Assembly (NCBI GenBank): GCA_907163375.1
Contig: CAJQUW010009249.1
Coordinates: 103,918-167,917 of the forward strand
DNA from: Prostheceraeus crozeri
Taxonomy: Eukaryota; Platyhelminthes; Polycladida; Euryleptidae
Direction: 5' to 3'
DNA length: 64,000 nt
Notes under the pieces: generated by a model
The model's database searches: none
Told to the model about the DNA's origin: nothing
What the model saw: the letters and a program-made list of their open reading frames with translations, nothing else
In this document: piece by piece, positions 11,690-25,100 of the stretch
Layout of the letters: every line of letters begins with the position of its first letter
Position numbering within the stretch: position 1 is the first letter of the stretch
Program-made: the position numbers and the translations under genes

Positions 11690-11990
11690 AAATTTGATGT
11701 AAAAAACGATTACATCGACCGATTTTACTAATTTTTGTTGTAATGGATTCGAAATCAACCCCCCTATCAAGGAAAGGAAAGGTCAGATCAGTTGTCGAAA
11801 CTCCTTCTTTGAAAACGCAAAGGTTTTGAAATTTTAAAATTTTGAAATTTGAAATTTCGAAAATTTGCAATAAAAAATGATTCCATCGACAGATTTTTTT
11901 TTTAATTTTTGCTGTTTTGTATTGTTAGTCAATCCCCCTATCGAGAAAAACAAAGTCAAGGTCAGTTGTCAAAACTTGAACTAAAAGTTT
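11690..11990. repeat. Imperfect ~170-bp tandem duplication
   Basis: About 11694-11810 and 11860-11980 share ordered words (ATTTG..GTAAAAAA, ATCGAC.GATTTT, CCCCCTATC, GGTCAG.TCAGTTGTC, AAACT). It is non-coding and lies between Penelope-like element c and the dispersed block at 12007. Confidence 0.6.
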
Positions 11991-12006
11991 ATTCAGGACC
12001 ACCGTG

Positions 12007-12213
12007 CATATAGATATACTTGAGTAAAAGTTTGCATAAATACTTTAGTTGCAATGAACAATTTTTGAAGAGTCAAAAAATACATAGATTCATGAAAAAT
12101 GAAAAAAAATGAAAAAAACAAATTCTAAATTTGAATTTTTCGTATAAAGATCTTCGAATCATACAAAATAGGCACCACCATTCGAAATAGGAGACTCGAA
12201 ATATGTGGTAACC
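12007..12213. repeat. 205-bp dispersed block, copy 2 (partner 8044-8248)
   Basis: Nearly the same sequence as 8044-8248, again followed on the right by the hAT-like MITE. Here the MITE's left end is retained, about 105 bp further on. Confidence 0.8.
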
Positions 12214-12318
12214 CTATTTTCAAAAAGTTTCATTTATCGGAACATGAAAAATTTGAGGGGGCACTGTTCCCTCCGGTCCTACGACGCTAAAAATCGCCCG
12301 TTCCTGATAGGGTTAATG

Positions 12319-13186
12319 CAAGGTCGGACCTTGGGTTTTGAATCGACCTTGAGTAAGTGATACAAAACTTGGGTTTTCTGTTAATGCTGCATATATACAA
12401 ATCAAGTTACAAAAATTAATATTTTGATTTGAATCTTAGGAGACCTACAGGATAAGAGCATAAAGTTCTGATATTTTATCAAATTTCCACTGATTTCACA
12501 GAATATTTCAAAAATGAATTACTTGTGATTATTAGTTATTTCATTCTTGGTTTGACAATACCGTGCATTGAAAGTTCATATATTTTGTATCTACTGTAAG
12601 CTTACATGTATTTTGCTGCATTTGTGCATATTGAATTTTTATATATTCCGTATATTTTATATATTCATTTATTATAATTATTTTGTGTATTCATCGCAGT
12701 TATCTTCGCACCTTTGACTTTCTAGCTGCGATAGCCGACATTTATCCAAAAATAGATTCATTCCGATTTCGCATTCTAAATATGTTTAACCATCCACTTA
12801 CTGCGCAGCTATAATATATATCAAGTTTGTTTATATTTCTGAATGATAAAATGAAAACAATTGCTTTGCTATGAGCACTGTGTAACTCAATCATAATTAA
12901 ATCAAAGATCTTCAATTAGTCAGTATATCAGTGTAGGTTAAATTGAAAGAAAACTTTATGACGTAATACATGTACTTAGACTACTAATTACAATTATTGC
13001 AATAATAAATCATTTCCCACTAATATCACACTTCTCATGGGCTCAATAAGAATTTTGGCCCATAGAAGAATCTTTATGGCAGCACAAAATACAAAGAATG
13101 CACTTCGTTTAATTGAATTCACTCATTTATTTAAACTTGGGCTGGGGTTTTGTTTGTGTTTTGACCCCAAGTTTTGGCCCAACATT
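12319..13186 (+). mobile_element. hAT-like MITE, copy 3 (complete)
   Basis: This is the best-preserved copy of the four-member family. It begins CAAGGTCGGACC and ends GGCCCAACATT, imperfect inverted repeats of about 12 bp. The 8-mer GGTTAATG occurs directly before the start (12311-12318) and again at the end (13187-13194), as expected of an 8-bp hAT target duplication. Both ends carry several ACTTGGG/TTGGGTTTTG words like the subterminal binding sites of hAT transposases. No open frame of note; non-autonomous. Confidence 0.8.
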
Positions 13187-13194
13187 GGTTAATG

Positions 13195-15490
13195 CAATAT
13201 GTTAAGAATCTTTCGATTTTATATTTATCGTAATCCTGCTTAAGATTAAATTAGGTACTTTATCTATTGATAAATGTGAATACAAATGCAGATTGTGATT
13301 CATTAGAATAACAAAATTGAAGCATAGACGGTATCTAGAATATTGCTGCTAAACTGACGTCAATAGTGAGCTATGGAAATTGTTTTAATTTGAAATCATT
13401 TCATCATTCCGAAGAACCCTTGAATAATGATGTCCATGCATATCTTCCAATTGTTGTCATTGAATTTTCTAGTTCACTTGACTATGCAACATCAGACAAG
13501 CTAGGAAACGTGGGAAGAATCCAGTCCGACTATCTGGATTCAATGATTCGATTAACTCTACTACACAAAAAAGTTAACGGTCACCTTCAGAAACCAAGTA
13601 TTTTCAGAAATAAATGCCACATATGAATGAATAAATCAGTGTCAATAAACACACAATGGCAAACGTCATAAATGACATATGACATGACAATGACATTGAT
13701 GATCAATAGTTTTCGTGAAAAGTGTTCAGATCTCTGATGGTAGCTGCGTTTATGCAACTTTCCTTAGTGTGAGTGAAATATGTCATCCAGGCGCAAGCTG
13801 TCTGAATTTGGTGGCGGAAGAGTCATGTGGTTTTTGGAAAATAGTTTTTCTATGCGTGAGACTGCAAGAAGTACACAGTATGAAGGTTGAAAAGTCATTT
13901 AAAATGTTGGGTTGATCAATTACATGTTGTTCTCCGGAAGTAAAATTGCTGCGCTGAGGTCATGCTCATTTTGAATGATCGCCTCTCTTGCGACTGTCTC
14001 ACATACACAACATGTAATGATAATTGGAAAATCCATTTTTTATACCCATTATAGTCGTCAGCATTTTCAAGTCTGCAACACATTCCATCGATGTCCCCTG
14101 CAGTGAAGTAGCTCCAAGATTGTTTTGACGGCGATATAAGTCTATTTTTCACATCTGTTGGATATGATCCTGGTAGTCATGGTATATTTCCATTTTTCAG
14201 AAGCACAGCCAATAGCTGGACATCGTGCAGTCATCATGCCAGTCTGAGATGAAACATTTCGAAATAAGACATCCTATTTTCCTTCAACTTTTGATCTCAC
14301 CTTTTCATCTAATGCGTCATGTGATTCGAGACGACAATGTATGACACTAACATCGAACTGCTGCACTTCAACCTATTTAATACAGGTTCTTCTTGCACGT
14401 AGAGCCAACCTGTTCTGGATTGAATCACCACAAACTACTGACACTATGAACAAAGTATGCTTTAAGTAATCTATCATAGATTTGAACATAAGAGATGAAT
14501 ATCTTTCCAATTAAAACTTGAAGATGTTACATTATGAGAAGTGAGATGCGTGTTCTTTTTAGAAAAATAGCAAAAATATCTTAAATCTTGTACAATTGCT
14601 TAAATAACGATGGAATGATAAAATGAACACTATATTCGTGATCAGGACATTCGAATAGTATAAGAACTGTAGAAAATGCAGATGAACAAAATCTTTGCTT
14701 GACAGTGTTATCAATCAAGGCTGGAATTCGAAGCAATACTTAGTTTCCACGAATCAATAAGGGACACGACTACACTGTGAGTCCGAATTTGCCAATACTA
14801 TAAACGAACTATCTGCAGAAGATTTTATTGGCAGATTTCTGACTTATTTGCAAATATACTGAGTGGTTCAAAGGTAGTAGAATCTGCATGAAAGTCGGTA
14901 ATGAACGTTTCTAGATATCGAATGCATTGGAGAGCATTGAAATCTCTGTGTAGCAATGTTGTCTAAAGTTGAAATGGTAATAATAAGCAGGACTATGGAT
15001 CTTCTCAAAATGGAAGGTTATCATCCGCATGCATCAATATTATCCACTGTCTGCTCCCAAATGCTGTTCAACGGTGACGAAAAGAGACTCTTTCTTTTGT
15101 GTGAAGTCATTCTAACCCTCTATTTAATGTTGAAAGCCACAATTTCTACGATGCATATAAAATACATGCGACATAAAATACAATTATTGAGCACAATTTC
15201 CTTCTCTGCATTTTTTGTCTTTTTCAAAACCAATTGAAAGGAACCTGACCGATGGCAACAAAACATCTAATTCATGCTACACGACGATTCTGCGGTTTAT
15301 CAAAAGTCCTTGTCTTCAGATAAATGAGCCTCCTTCTTGTTTGACGTTGCGACAGAGATGGAAGCCGGCTGCAGGCCCCTCCGGTCTTATCGGCCGAGGC
15401 CGAACCGGCCTGTATTTCAGTCCGGCACAGGCCGGCTATTCCTACTTTATTCAACAATGAGTAAATTTATCACCAAACAAGAGATTTCTT
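13195..15490. other. Unannotated intergenic stretch
   Basis: Short open frames only (66-93 codons), without recognisable motifs, codon bias or flanking splice sites that would support a gene. Near the right edge (15357-15440) is a GC-rich patch made of repeated GGCCG words, which may be the end of an old DNA transposon but has no partner I could find. Confidence 0.6.
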
Positions 15491-15496
15491 CGATTG

Positions 15497-16038
15497 AAAA
15501 ACGTCTTTGATCACTCAGTTATGCCAATTTAACTTAACCATTATTTAACTTCTTAGATATTTCATCTTCTATAATTCATTAATTATTCCAGTGCCCACTT
15601 CTATTGTTCCCCCCCCACAATTTTGTTGTTGACAGCCTCAAGTGTTGCATCGTCAGCGATCTTCACTTGTTCCTAAGTGCAGTCTCACCACCGTCGTAAC
15701 AGCATGGGACTGTGCAAAATTCTTCTGGTCTGTGGAAAATCCGCAGCACTTGTTTTGCCGTTCACTGTACCTGCATTGTACAGAACAATCCCACGAAGTT
15801 CATGATCACAGCACAGCTGTATCCTGTATTCTAACTGAGTATCCAAGGGACCAATCCCTCATCCCAGGGGTGAAGTAGGACTTCTCAGTGGTGTTGTGCT
15901 ATCACTCAGTGATATCTCTCGCACTTTTCACATCATATTTCGAGCACGTCTTTGGAAAACGTCTTTGATCATTCAGATGCCAATTTAACTTAGCCATTAT
16001 TTAACTTCTTAGATATTTCATCTTCTATAATTCATTAG
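15497..16038. repeat. Direct repeat pair of about 85 bp flanking 370 bp
   Basis: The sequence from AAAACGTCTTTGATCA to TATAATTCATTA is present at 15497-15582 and again at 15955-16037 with a few differences. The 370 bp between holds a C-run and no gene. The second copy leads straight into the minisatellite at 16038. Confidence 0.85.
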
Positions 16039-16245
16039 GTTGTGGGCTACCGGAACGGACCTGTCTGAAGGTTGTCGGCCGCCGGAACGGACCTGTCTGA
16101 AGGTTGTGGGCCGCCGGAACGGACCTGTCTGAAGGTTGCGGGCCGCCGGAACGGACCTGTCTGAAGGTTGTGGGCCGCCGAAACGGACCTGTCTGAAGGT
16201 TGCGGGCCGCCGGAACGGACCTGTCTGAAGGTTGCGGACCGCCGG
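16038..16245. repeat. 32-bp GC-rich minisatellite
   Basis: Six full units and one half unit of a 32-bp repeat built on GGGCCGCCGGAACGGACC, starting at 16038, 16070, 16102, 16134, 16166, 16198 and 16230. The unit length is not a multiple of three, so every frame cycles through the repeat and long antisense open frames appear. These are artefacts of the array, not genes. It is far richer in G+C than the surrounding DNA. Confidence 0.95.
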
Positions 16246-18540
16246 TATCCATCACTGTGTTGCGAACAAACACAGTTCGCAGTTTTGAGCCAATGAAAAG
16301 CCCATGAGCAGCATGACAACCTTGTAAAGTCTCAAATCTTAGATGAATTAACGTTGGATATTCAAATCGAATTGTATATCATTTGAGGGACCAAAGTTGC
16401 TCATACAATCGACGACAAGAATATCTATTCCATCACCAAGATGGCGCTGCAGCGCGCTGTAATGTCAATGCAAGAAAGATTTTGAACGAGCAATTGCCTG
16501 GCGGTTGAATGGCTAGTCGTGGAGTCCTTGATGACCGCTACGACCGCTTGATCTCACTCCATGCGGTTTTTGGTTTTGGAGTTGTCTCAGATGTAAAGTT
16601 TTTGCTTGTGATGAAAAGCACGTAGCTAACCGGAGAGAATTGATTGCAAAAGTTTTTCAAGAAATAGAAGAAAGTCATCTTCGAATGTCTCAATTCAATG
16701 TCGCGTGATTTCCTGTCACAATCAGGGTGGCAATTTGCTTAAATGATTAGATGCATGAACATTTTCACATTTTGCACCTGATTCTTCATAATGACTCACT
16801 GATTCACGGCGATTACATTGTTTAAAAGATCATTACAATCTTTTCTGCAAATTTGATTACCAGGCAAGACTTTTGGACCAACCGGTATGTGCCAAAGTTT
16901 GACCGATTCATCAGAAATTTGTAGATGTATTCGAGTATATTCCTACAAAATTGATAAGGAATGAATTTTCAATGCGAGATGTTGACCTTCATCTCCGCGG
17001 TTTCAGCATCTTTCAATTTTAACCCTCAACCCACTGGGAGATTCAAATTTCAAATATGGTTTCTTATTATTTTTCTACTTTTTAGTTCTGCAGCTGATCA
17101 GCAGTTATTGAAATGTTTCAGGACGACCATATTGCTTTTGGTCTCAGTGTCTCGATAAAAGTCACCTGCAGAAACTAAGTAACTAAAATGTGCGATTTTA
17201 GTGATATTTGAGCTGAACTAAAAGTTTGATTTATTTGACCTTTAACTTCATCTAATACCATGATGTAGTCTTAGAGCGACTGAAAATCATCGTTTTATTA
17301 ACCACCTTGACCATATCTTTCGATTGGTGTATGGTTTGTTAGTTTTTGCTGTCATTTTCCTTTTCAATTGGTGATGAAATGGAAATTTGTTGAAAATTGG
17401 CGTTTTTGACCTTTGACCTGAAGTCAGGGATGACCTCAAAAATAAAATTGATGCTATGTTTCTGAATCGATTTCAATGCCTATTCGATTGATGTGTGGTT
17501 TGGCAAAATTGGTACAAGTTTGGGAGTAGGGGGGCGAAATTCCCCCAAAATCGGTGGGAGCTGCAATACGTCCTCGTCGTCCACCCTGGGTAATGAATCT
17601 TTGACTCATTAGCGAAATTGTAGCAGGAGATGAACAAGACATCACAGCCTTATGTGCGATGCGTCACACAGTTTCCGAAAAAGACAATGAAAATGGCAAT
17701 TGATCACAAATCTAAGCAACTTATTTGTGAATGCAAATCCGTGAAAACAGTTTGTTTACCATTTAACAGCTGATCGGACTACAGTTGTTAATTCTCATCT
17801 GTCCTATGAAATTAACCTTGCATTCGAAGTTTTGAAGATCTGGAAAAAATTATTTGAATGGATGAATAGCAATTAGATGAAGTCTATAAAATCTAACTAA
17901 ATTTTAAAAAGAAAATTCTCATACACTACTTTTCAGTGATAAAGGACAGCAGTGCATTCTATCAAGAACTTCATTTAAAGAGAGTATGAAGAAGAATTGG
18001 CAGACAGCCTCGTGGATACGATTTGCAGAGTACAGCAACAGAACTTCAAAAGATTATTTGGCAGATTAAGATGTAAATTGGACGTGTGTAGTCCATCATG
18101 TGTTGCATAACTCATGTACGTGCAAGTACAAAAATATATTTAATGATCATGCAATTCAGCAATACTTTTGGTTTCAAGCAGCTTTTTCTGAACGAAATGA
18201 CAGACGCATTACGTTTAAGTTGCGGATTGTAGAAGATCAAATCCACTATAATTCAGTACAGTCATTCAATGTAGGCCCATGTGATTGTATTCTCTATTAT
18301 GTTGGAGAGGAGATAAATGCAGCAGATGTTGTCCTCCTTTCATTTGGAATCTTTGCAATGATCATGTCATCATTTTCTTCATGCTTGACAAGTCATTTTG
18401 TATTTTCACTCACACCCAGCAACCATCTCTCCCTCGCGCATTCTGCAGACCATTATGTCTGTCTGATTGTCAATAGCAACGCCAATTGAAGTTCAATACA
18501 ACTGCGGACGTGGCCTCTTTCCAACTATTCAATTGACGTC
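16246..18540. other. Unannotated stretch upstream of the host gene
   Basis: No gene is supported. An open frame of 129 codons at 18100-18489 has no recognisable domain. The stretch probably includes the upstream regulatory region of the host gene that begins near 18.5 kb. Confidence 0.5.
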
Positions 18541-18545
18541 CTGAA

Positions 18546-18627
18546 TATAAGACAAGCATTTAACTGCGCTGATCAGACGATAGAAAGTCACTCGCCGATC
18601 AACACTTGCACATTGTGAAGAACTTAC
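18546..18627 (+). promoter_or_regulatory. Possible promoter and 5' non-coding exon of the host gene
   Basis: A TATAAG box (18546-18551) lies about 75 bp ahead of a consensus-like splice donor, ACTTAC|GTGAGT, at 18628. The next supported exon starts at 19089 after a good acceptor, so a short untranslated first exon here would fit. There is no direct evidence for a transcription start. Confidence 0.3.
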
Positions 18628-19088
18628 GTGAGTAGCAGTTTTCTATTCAGTTCAATTCTCATAGAGATATTGCATCTTTCTTTATTGTGTAAGAAATATT
18701 CAAGATATTCAATTATTCAAGAGATGTTAATTGCTAATGAAAAATGTTTGTGATTTCAACCTTATGACAGAAAATTTACAATTACGATGAGAAGTTTTTC
18801 TGTTTCGTATCCTTCACCTTGTCCGTAAAATACAGTCCTTGAATATCTGCAATGCATTAAGTTAGGCTCTCCTGAATCGAATGAAGCCGCTGCACGGTGA
18901 TGGTTGTTTAAAATTACTATCATCTCCATCTCACAAACATTTTAATGATATTGTAGCATGAGTTGGTGATTTCTTGAAAAGCAATTGAACTATCAAAGAA
19001 TTTGAGTTCTATTTGAATCTATTTGAATGTCTCATGATGTTCTACGGGGTTTTCTTTCAAATGAACTATTAATTTTCTTCCTTTACAG

Positions 19089-19143
19089 AATTTCGTTTTA
19101 AAACTTTCGAATACTCAATCTGAAAGGATGGCAACCGCTAGCG
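19089..19143 (+). CDS. Host gene exon 1 (5' UTR and start codon)
   Basis: The acceptor TTCCTTTACAG ends at 19088. ATG at 19128 sits in a favourable context (AAAGGATGG) and encodes MATAS before the donor G|GTAAGT at 19144. Only 16 bases are coding. The phase (1) matches every later intron, which is the main reason for choosing this start. Confidence 0.65.
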
Positions 19144-22100
19144 GTAAGTTTGTTTTTACCTTTCCTAAACATTCGTAAAAGTACATATTTTCAAATCTCA
19201 TGACTCGGTCCGGTGTATCGTGAAAGACGCCAATGTTAATTCAACTCCTACATCTTGGATACGACAGAAAATAGGTTCCTGAAAAATTTGGCTGAAACGA
19301 TGAAATGACTTAAGTTCGGATTTAATCGAGAAGGTCCTTATATCAACGAAAACTGAGAGCAAAGTGCAATATATTTGACAAGCTTCCCGGTCTACCGTAG
19401 AGACTTTTCTTATTCTGGTGAAGTATCTTCGAATATTTCAACTGAAAAAATGAAATCTATTGTGTACCGACCTTCTTGTAACCGAATATCATGTTCCAAG
19501 GAATGTGAAAATTGATCGATCAGGCATTAACCTAATAATACAATTAGTTTGTGCTCTCCTGATCTTAATCGGCTCTCCTGAAAACTTCAGTTTTGAAAAT
19601 TTTGAAGATACTCAAGCTTGAACGGCTGAAATTTCTTCTCTACGCTGTAAACCACCACCTCCTAAAGCGAGCTGAATCATCTCCTAAAACACTATTCGCA
19701 ACTACGAAAAATCCTATAGCAAAGCGCCTCATGAGGCTGGTGCACTAGTCAGTGCGTCTTTGGGTTATTATTGGTAGGTCAGCATTCTAATTCAGTGTAG
19801 CATCCCAAAATGTCTGTGTGTGTGTGGCGTTTTAGGATGCATTTTCCTCGATTTTAGGAGGTGACAGATTGTAGTGTAGGCCAGTTATTGACATGCGGTT
19901 TCTTTCTGCGAAAATATAAAGATGTCAATTTCACGATGAGATGATATATTCATCTCAATTTCATGAAAAGAGTCCTAAGGAGTAGTTCTATGAGAGCCGC
20001 GTCATTTTACCTAAATAAGAACAGTGAAATGGATCAACAGTGAGACACCATTGATTAATTAAAGCCTGTTCCAAGTTTTTCAGGGCATCATGCCTATGTT
20101 CATGTTGAGCTTCAAACAATTTGAAAGAATTTGAAATGTTCACGTAGCTTATCGAGGAATTGTCTCATAGGGATAACATAGCGTGTGCTTGGTTGAGCAT
20201 CAAATTAAAACGCGTTGACACGCCGCCGTGGAGAACTGTAAAATCGACCACCCTGCCCGATCCTGGCCTATTTTTACTCTGAAAGGTATTTGTAGTAAAA
20301 ATTGATTCAATCATTTGAATTGAATACTAATTGCTTTACTGAAGTCTCACAATACAAGCAGATGGAAGACTTTTATAAGGAAACATGAAAGAGAGTTACA
20401 GAGGGATGATGGTCACATTCAGTCATAGCGATGATGTCTCACGTCTCATAGAGAAAGGCGTCACAGGCCCAGAACTGAGGAGGAATCATTGCTCTGAATC
20501 ACTGTAATTAAGCGACAAATGCACATCGTTCCTTTCCCCAGTGAGACACAGTCACTTAATGTAATCATGTAAGAAATGCTTTGACCGTGCATTATAAAAG
20601 AATTAGAAAATCTGGGAATAGGTTAAGTGTTTATTTCGATAGAAAATATAAAACATTTACAAATTATACAAATTGTGTTAATCTCCGATATTTATTTCAT
20701 TGAACACCGGTCAATGTCATCACCAGGGAGTATAAAAACTTAATTTAATGGAAGAATATTCTATTTCGTAATTTTTGACAGGAAATTTTTTATACTTTAT
20801 TGAACAAATGTATTCATAACTTCATTCATCATAATGAAACAGAAAACTGGATTCAAAGCTAAAAAACGTAAATTAGGTGCTTTCCAAAATGAAATTTTCG
20901 AATAGAATTGCACAAGCAGATTGTCATGAGCTTTTCAATGGTTTTCTGTACTCAATGATCATTTGTATGAACTCTCAGCAGCACAAGTGTGGCATTGATT
21001 GTGGGCATTGTATACAATTTCGCTAAAAGTACAATGTCCATCTTTTAGTTACGTGCTCTGCATGCATTTTCAACGACAAAATGCAGTATGTGATGGTAAG
21101 AATATTGCAGTTGAAAAATATTGAATGGCTTCAATTCAGAGCCGATTTAGGTTGATAAACGAAAAAGTTGTCCATTGCAAAATGTTGTGCCATTTACCAT
21201 CTCAAATATCTGTCTTGCACACCTGAGAGTCCTATTACAATCATTGTAAGATGTATTATTCAACTTCAATTCATTGAAACAGTCTCAAAGTCCTTTTTTC
21301 CTACAGAAATCCTTCTACCAAAAGGAGAACTGTATAGAATTTGTTGCGTGCTCCACTCAACACAGCAATTCATATTTCAGAGCAGTCTATGATGAAGCTA
21401 ACGAGTATAAGTAATGACATTAGGACCGAGAATATCCTGAACAAATGAAAGTTTAGGAGGATTTGATGTCATAGATTGTTGTGTGGAGAAACATGGAGGA
21501 CAACATCTTCTACTTCTTCTCAAATATTCGGCGTGACATTCCCGATCCAAGAATCATTGAAGCCTGGTCACGGCGGCATTTTGTTTTTGATATGTGATTT
21601 TAGTGCTACGTACTCTACCGAAGAAGAATTATATAAATCAGCTGTCACATCTTTCACACGACATTTTATTACTGATCTCACCTGTATTTGTATGACAGGC
21701 AATATCTTCTTTGTACTTCCAAACAATATTTATCACCCTATTCAAAATCCATGCCAAGAAATGACATTGGTACTCAGAGATAAATGTGTGGAAGGATATG
21801 GCCATACATCCTTATTATCCATTATTTTGTGCTGTTATTTCATGTGGGGGCTCAATTGCATAGATGCGATGACGAGCTTCTACCAAGTTTTAATTTAATG
21901 ACGAAGAATCATCCCCTCTTATTGCCGAATATCCAAGTCGTTTGCTTGCGGTTACATGCTCTACCAAATTGTTACTAAAAATTTGCTACTCTACCAAAAA
22001 TTCACGATTAAGAAAATGTTTCGTCACATATCAAAAACGTGCACTTATAGCAATAAATTTCATTCAAACTCGCATAATTTGCTGACCTCGTTAACTACAA

Positions 22101-25100
22101 AATGCACTTTTAAGATTACAATTCCACAATTGAAGCATTTTCCAAAGATTCTCGTGAAAACCAAAATATTTGAAATGTAACTTCTAAATTATCAGGAGAA
22201 TTCTGCATGAGTGTGTTGATAGAGAATACAGAAACTGCAGTTGTTCAAATATCAAAAAAATGATTGAAATTGGAGGGTATAGAGCACGTAACATCGTTTT
22301 GTTATGTATTCATTACCATTCTCCGTTCAATAACATTAAGTTTAAGGCCCCTCTGCTTCTTATGATGCCCAAGGAGACTACGGAACGGAAGTACATTTTT
22401 AGAAATTTAAACATCTTGAAATGTTTAGCCTCTTCATGCAATGAATGCTCTTTGTTGAGAATGTCCGCACTCGACACTGGCCGTCAAATGACCGGAAAAG
22501 TAAAGTCGACTGAAACTATCCACATATGAATATATTAATCACTTTTTGCGAATATTTGTCATCGATAGAAACCATGCAATTTCTGCTGGAAAACAACTTT
22601 GCAATCACACATGTAGACTTCGACATACCACTTACTGTTATGCAGAGTTATAGGTGATCACAACATTTTTCATTCAATATTTTTCATACTTGGATAATCC
22701 ACAAGTAAATGTTGTATTGGAAAAGCGTTCTGTCTTGCCTTCATTGATTTGACAGAGTTCGATATCGTCGTTCTCCATGTCCTTCATTTCCACAAAGAAA
22801 ACAGAATCCTTCAAAGTCAAGTATAGGCTTTAGTTAGACTTACAAAAATACAAAAAGTCATGAAGATTGGAGAAATCCGTTTGTGTAGTGCCAACGTTAC
22901 CATGAGGAGAAGAATGATGCTCTAGGGTTAAGAAGAAGATTCACGTGGAAGAAAATGTTCAGACGAGATGTGAAGAAACCATGGATGAAGAGAAAATGAT
23001 TCCTTCTTGGATCATTTCAGATTGAAAACCGAATCACTTTGGATCTTATGTTGCGTTCAGATTGTTGAATATTCACTTCTATTTTGATTGTCACAGCTCT
23101 TGTCAAAGTACAAAGTGGGATATGAACACAAAATGAAATGCAGGATTCCAAGATGGGATAAAAATCAATTTGATCTTCATCATCTATTGCAAGTAATCCG
23201 GGGTAGCACGATATTCCAGCATTCTGCTGGCGATTTTGTGATCTCATCTTCAATGGTTAGTCATGTCGTTGACCTTCGAATAATGATAATTCTGCTGAAT
23301 AAGGTTCATTTCTTGAACATAGAGGATACCGTGCTCATGCACATTCGATTTCATTGCTTATCAATTTATCACATATAATAGTGTACAATTCATTTAACTT
23401 CTGTCAGATTAATAACATTCCTCATGATAGAGGAGCATTCGTACGAGCATTAGTGCTGATGTAATGATACACAATATTGCATTTATTATCGTGATCATTA
23501 ATTAAAGCATGCCTGTATGCATTGCGCATTACATGTAGACATGTAAGACACGAGTAGGCCTAAGAAAAGCTGAGAAATCACCAAATACCAAAACAAGAAA
23601 CATTAACAATTCAATTTGTTATCAGCAGCATGGGAGGTTCCAGTGTATTCAATATTTCAAAGCCACATCATTTTCATTGACATCTGATCACTGATCACCA
23701 TGCTGATGTGAATCAGCGCTATGAATCATGTTCAAAGTGCCCCAACTTGGGCGGCTCAATGTGCCCCACATCTTTAACTGTTCAAAACGTGCTCGTGTGC
23801 AAATAAGGCTGCATTCAAATAGTTTTTAACTAATAGATTAATGAAACTGACAAAGAAGAGTTGTGAAAAATATTATCTAATGAAAATATAAACAAGTTGT
23901 TGGTTGTATTAAAACAAAAGTTCTGATTTTCTGAAAATCTACGTTTTCATTGAGATTTTGGGAAAACCTGTGAAAATAATGATGGAGCGCGTGAACAATT
24001 GTAATAAGAAGTGAGGAGTCAGAAACGTTTATTTTTCAAAAATGAAAACACGTTGATTATTATGATGATTACAAATTATGGATGAATACAGATTGTGATG
24101 CACAGGACAATTTGTGATGATATCTATTTACAATTTCGAGAATGAGACAATGAAATGCTAGCTGAGATGAAATAAAATAATGAGTCACGCTGGAAGGAGA
24201 GGATCTGCAAATGTATATCATTCATCATTTGATGTTTCAATATCTAATAATAGTCACGAGATATTAGTTGGATAGCATAAACGGCAAAATGAAGTTGGTG
24301 TTATACTTAAGTATCAAGATTGGTAAATTCCTTTCCTATTCGATTTGCTAAGTATAATCATAATTATTTATTGATCATGAGGTCCGGAGCAGAAAAAAGG
24401 GTCTTGTTTATCATCATTATATATTTTGAAATAAATAAATGACTATCAAATTAAACTTACCTGTAATTCAGAAGAAAATCATTCGTTTTTAATCTTGCAA
24501 AATTGCACGTTGCTCCTGACCGCCTCGTTCAGCACGAAAATGATTTAGACTGATCGTCGATAATCTTTCTCAATACAATACATGTGAATATCAATCACCT
24601 GACAAGTACCCTTCCGATTTCTTTATTGTTCTGATGTCATTGGCCATTCTGATGTTTTTCGTTAACTTAAATAGATTACCTACATCTAGCTTCTGTATCA
24701 TGTCATAGAAATCGTATTTAGAGGCATCAATACCGAATGGTATGAAACGTGTTCTGATATCATTGTATAAGGTGCATTCACAAATGAAATGAAATATTGT
24801 TTCCACCTTTTGCTCATCGCATAAATTGCAGATTCGATCTTCATAAACAAATCTATTTTTATAACTGCCTATTCTTACCATTAAATCATGGTTTCCACAT
24901 TTAAATTTTAGCAAAGTTATGACATCTTTCTGATTGAAATTGAAGGTTAATCAGTTCTTCAGCTGACAATCAAATTGCGTTAATTCTAAAAAGTCATTGC
25001 TGGTTTGACTCTTCACAGCACTCTCCAACCATTCATTTCTAAAGTGCTCTATTAATCGCGTTTTGACAATGGACTTGCATTTTCTCTCACTTATCTGTAA

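Noticed and set aside
16025-16319. Overlapping antisense open frames of 82 and 90 codons with Arg/Pro-rich repeats
   Set aside because: They are products of the 32-bp minisatellite, whose unit is not a multiple of three, so each frame reads all three phases in turn.
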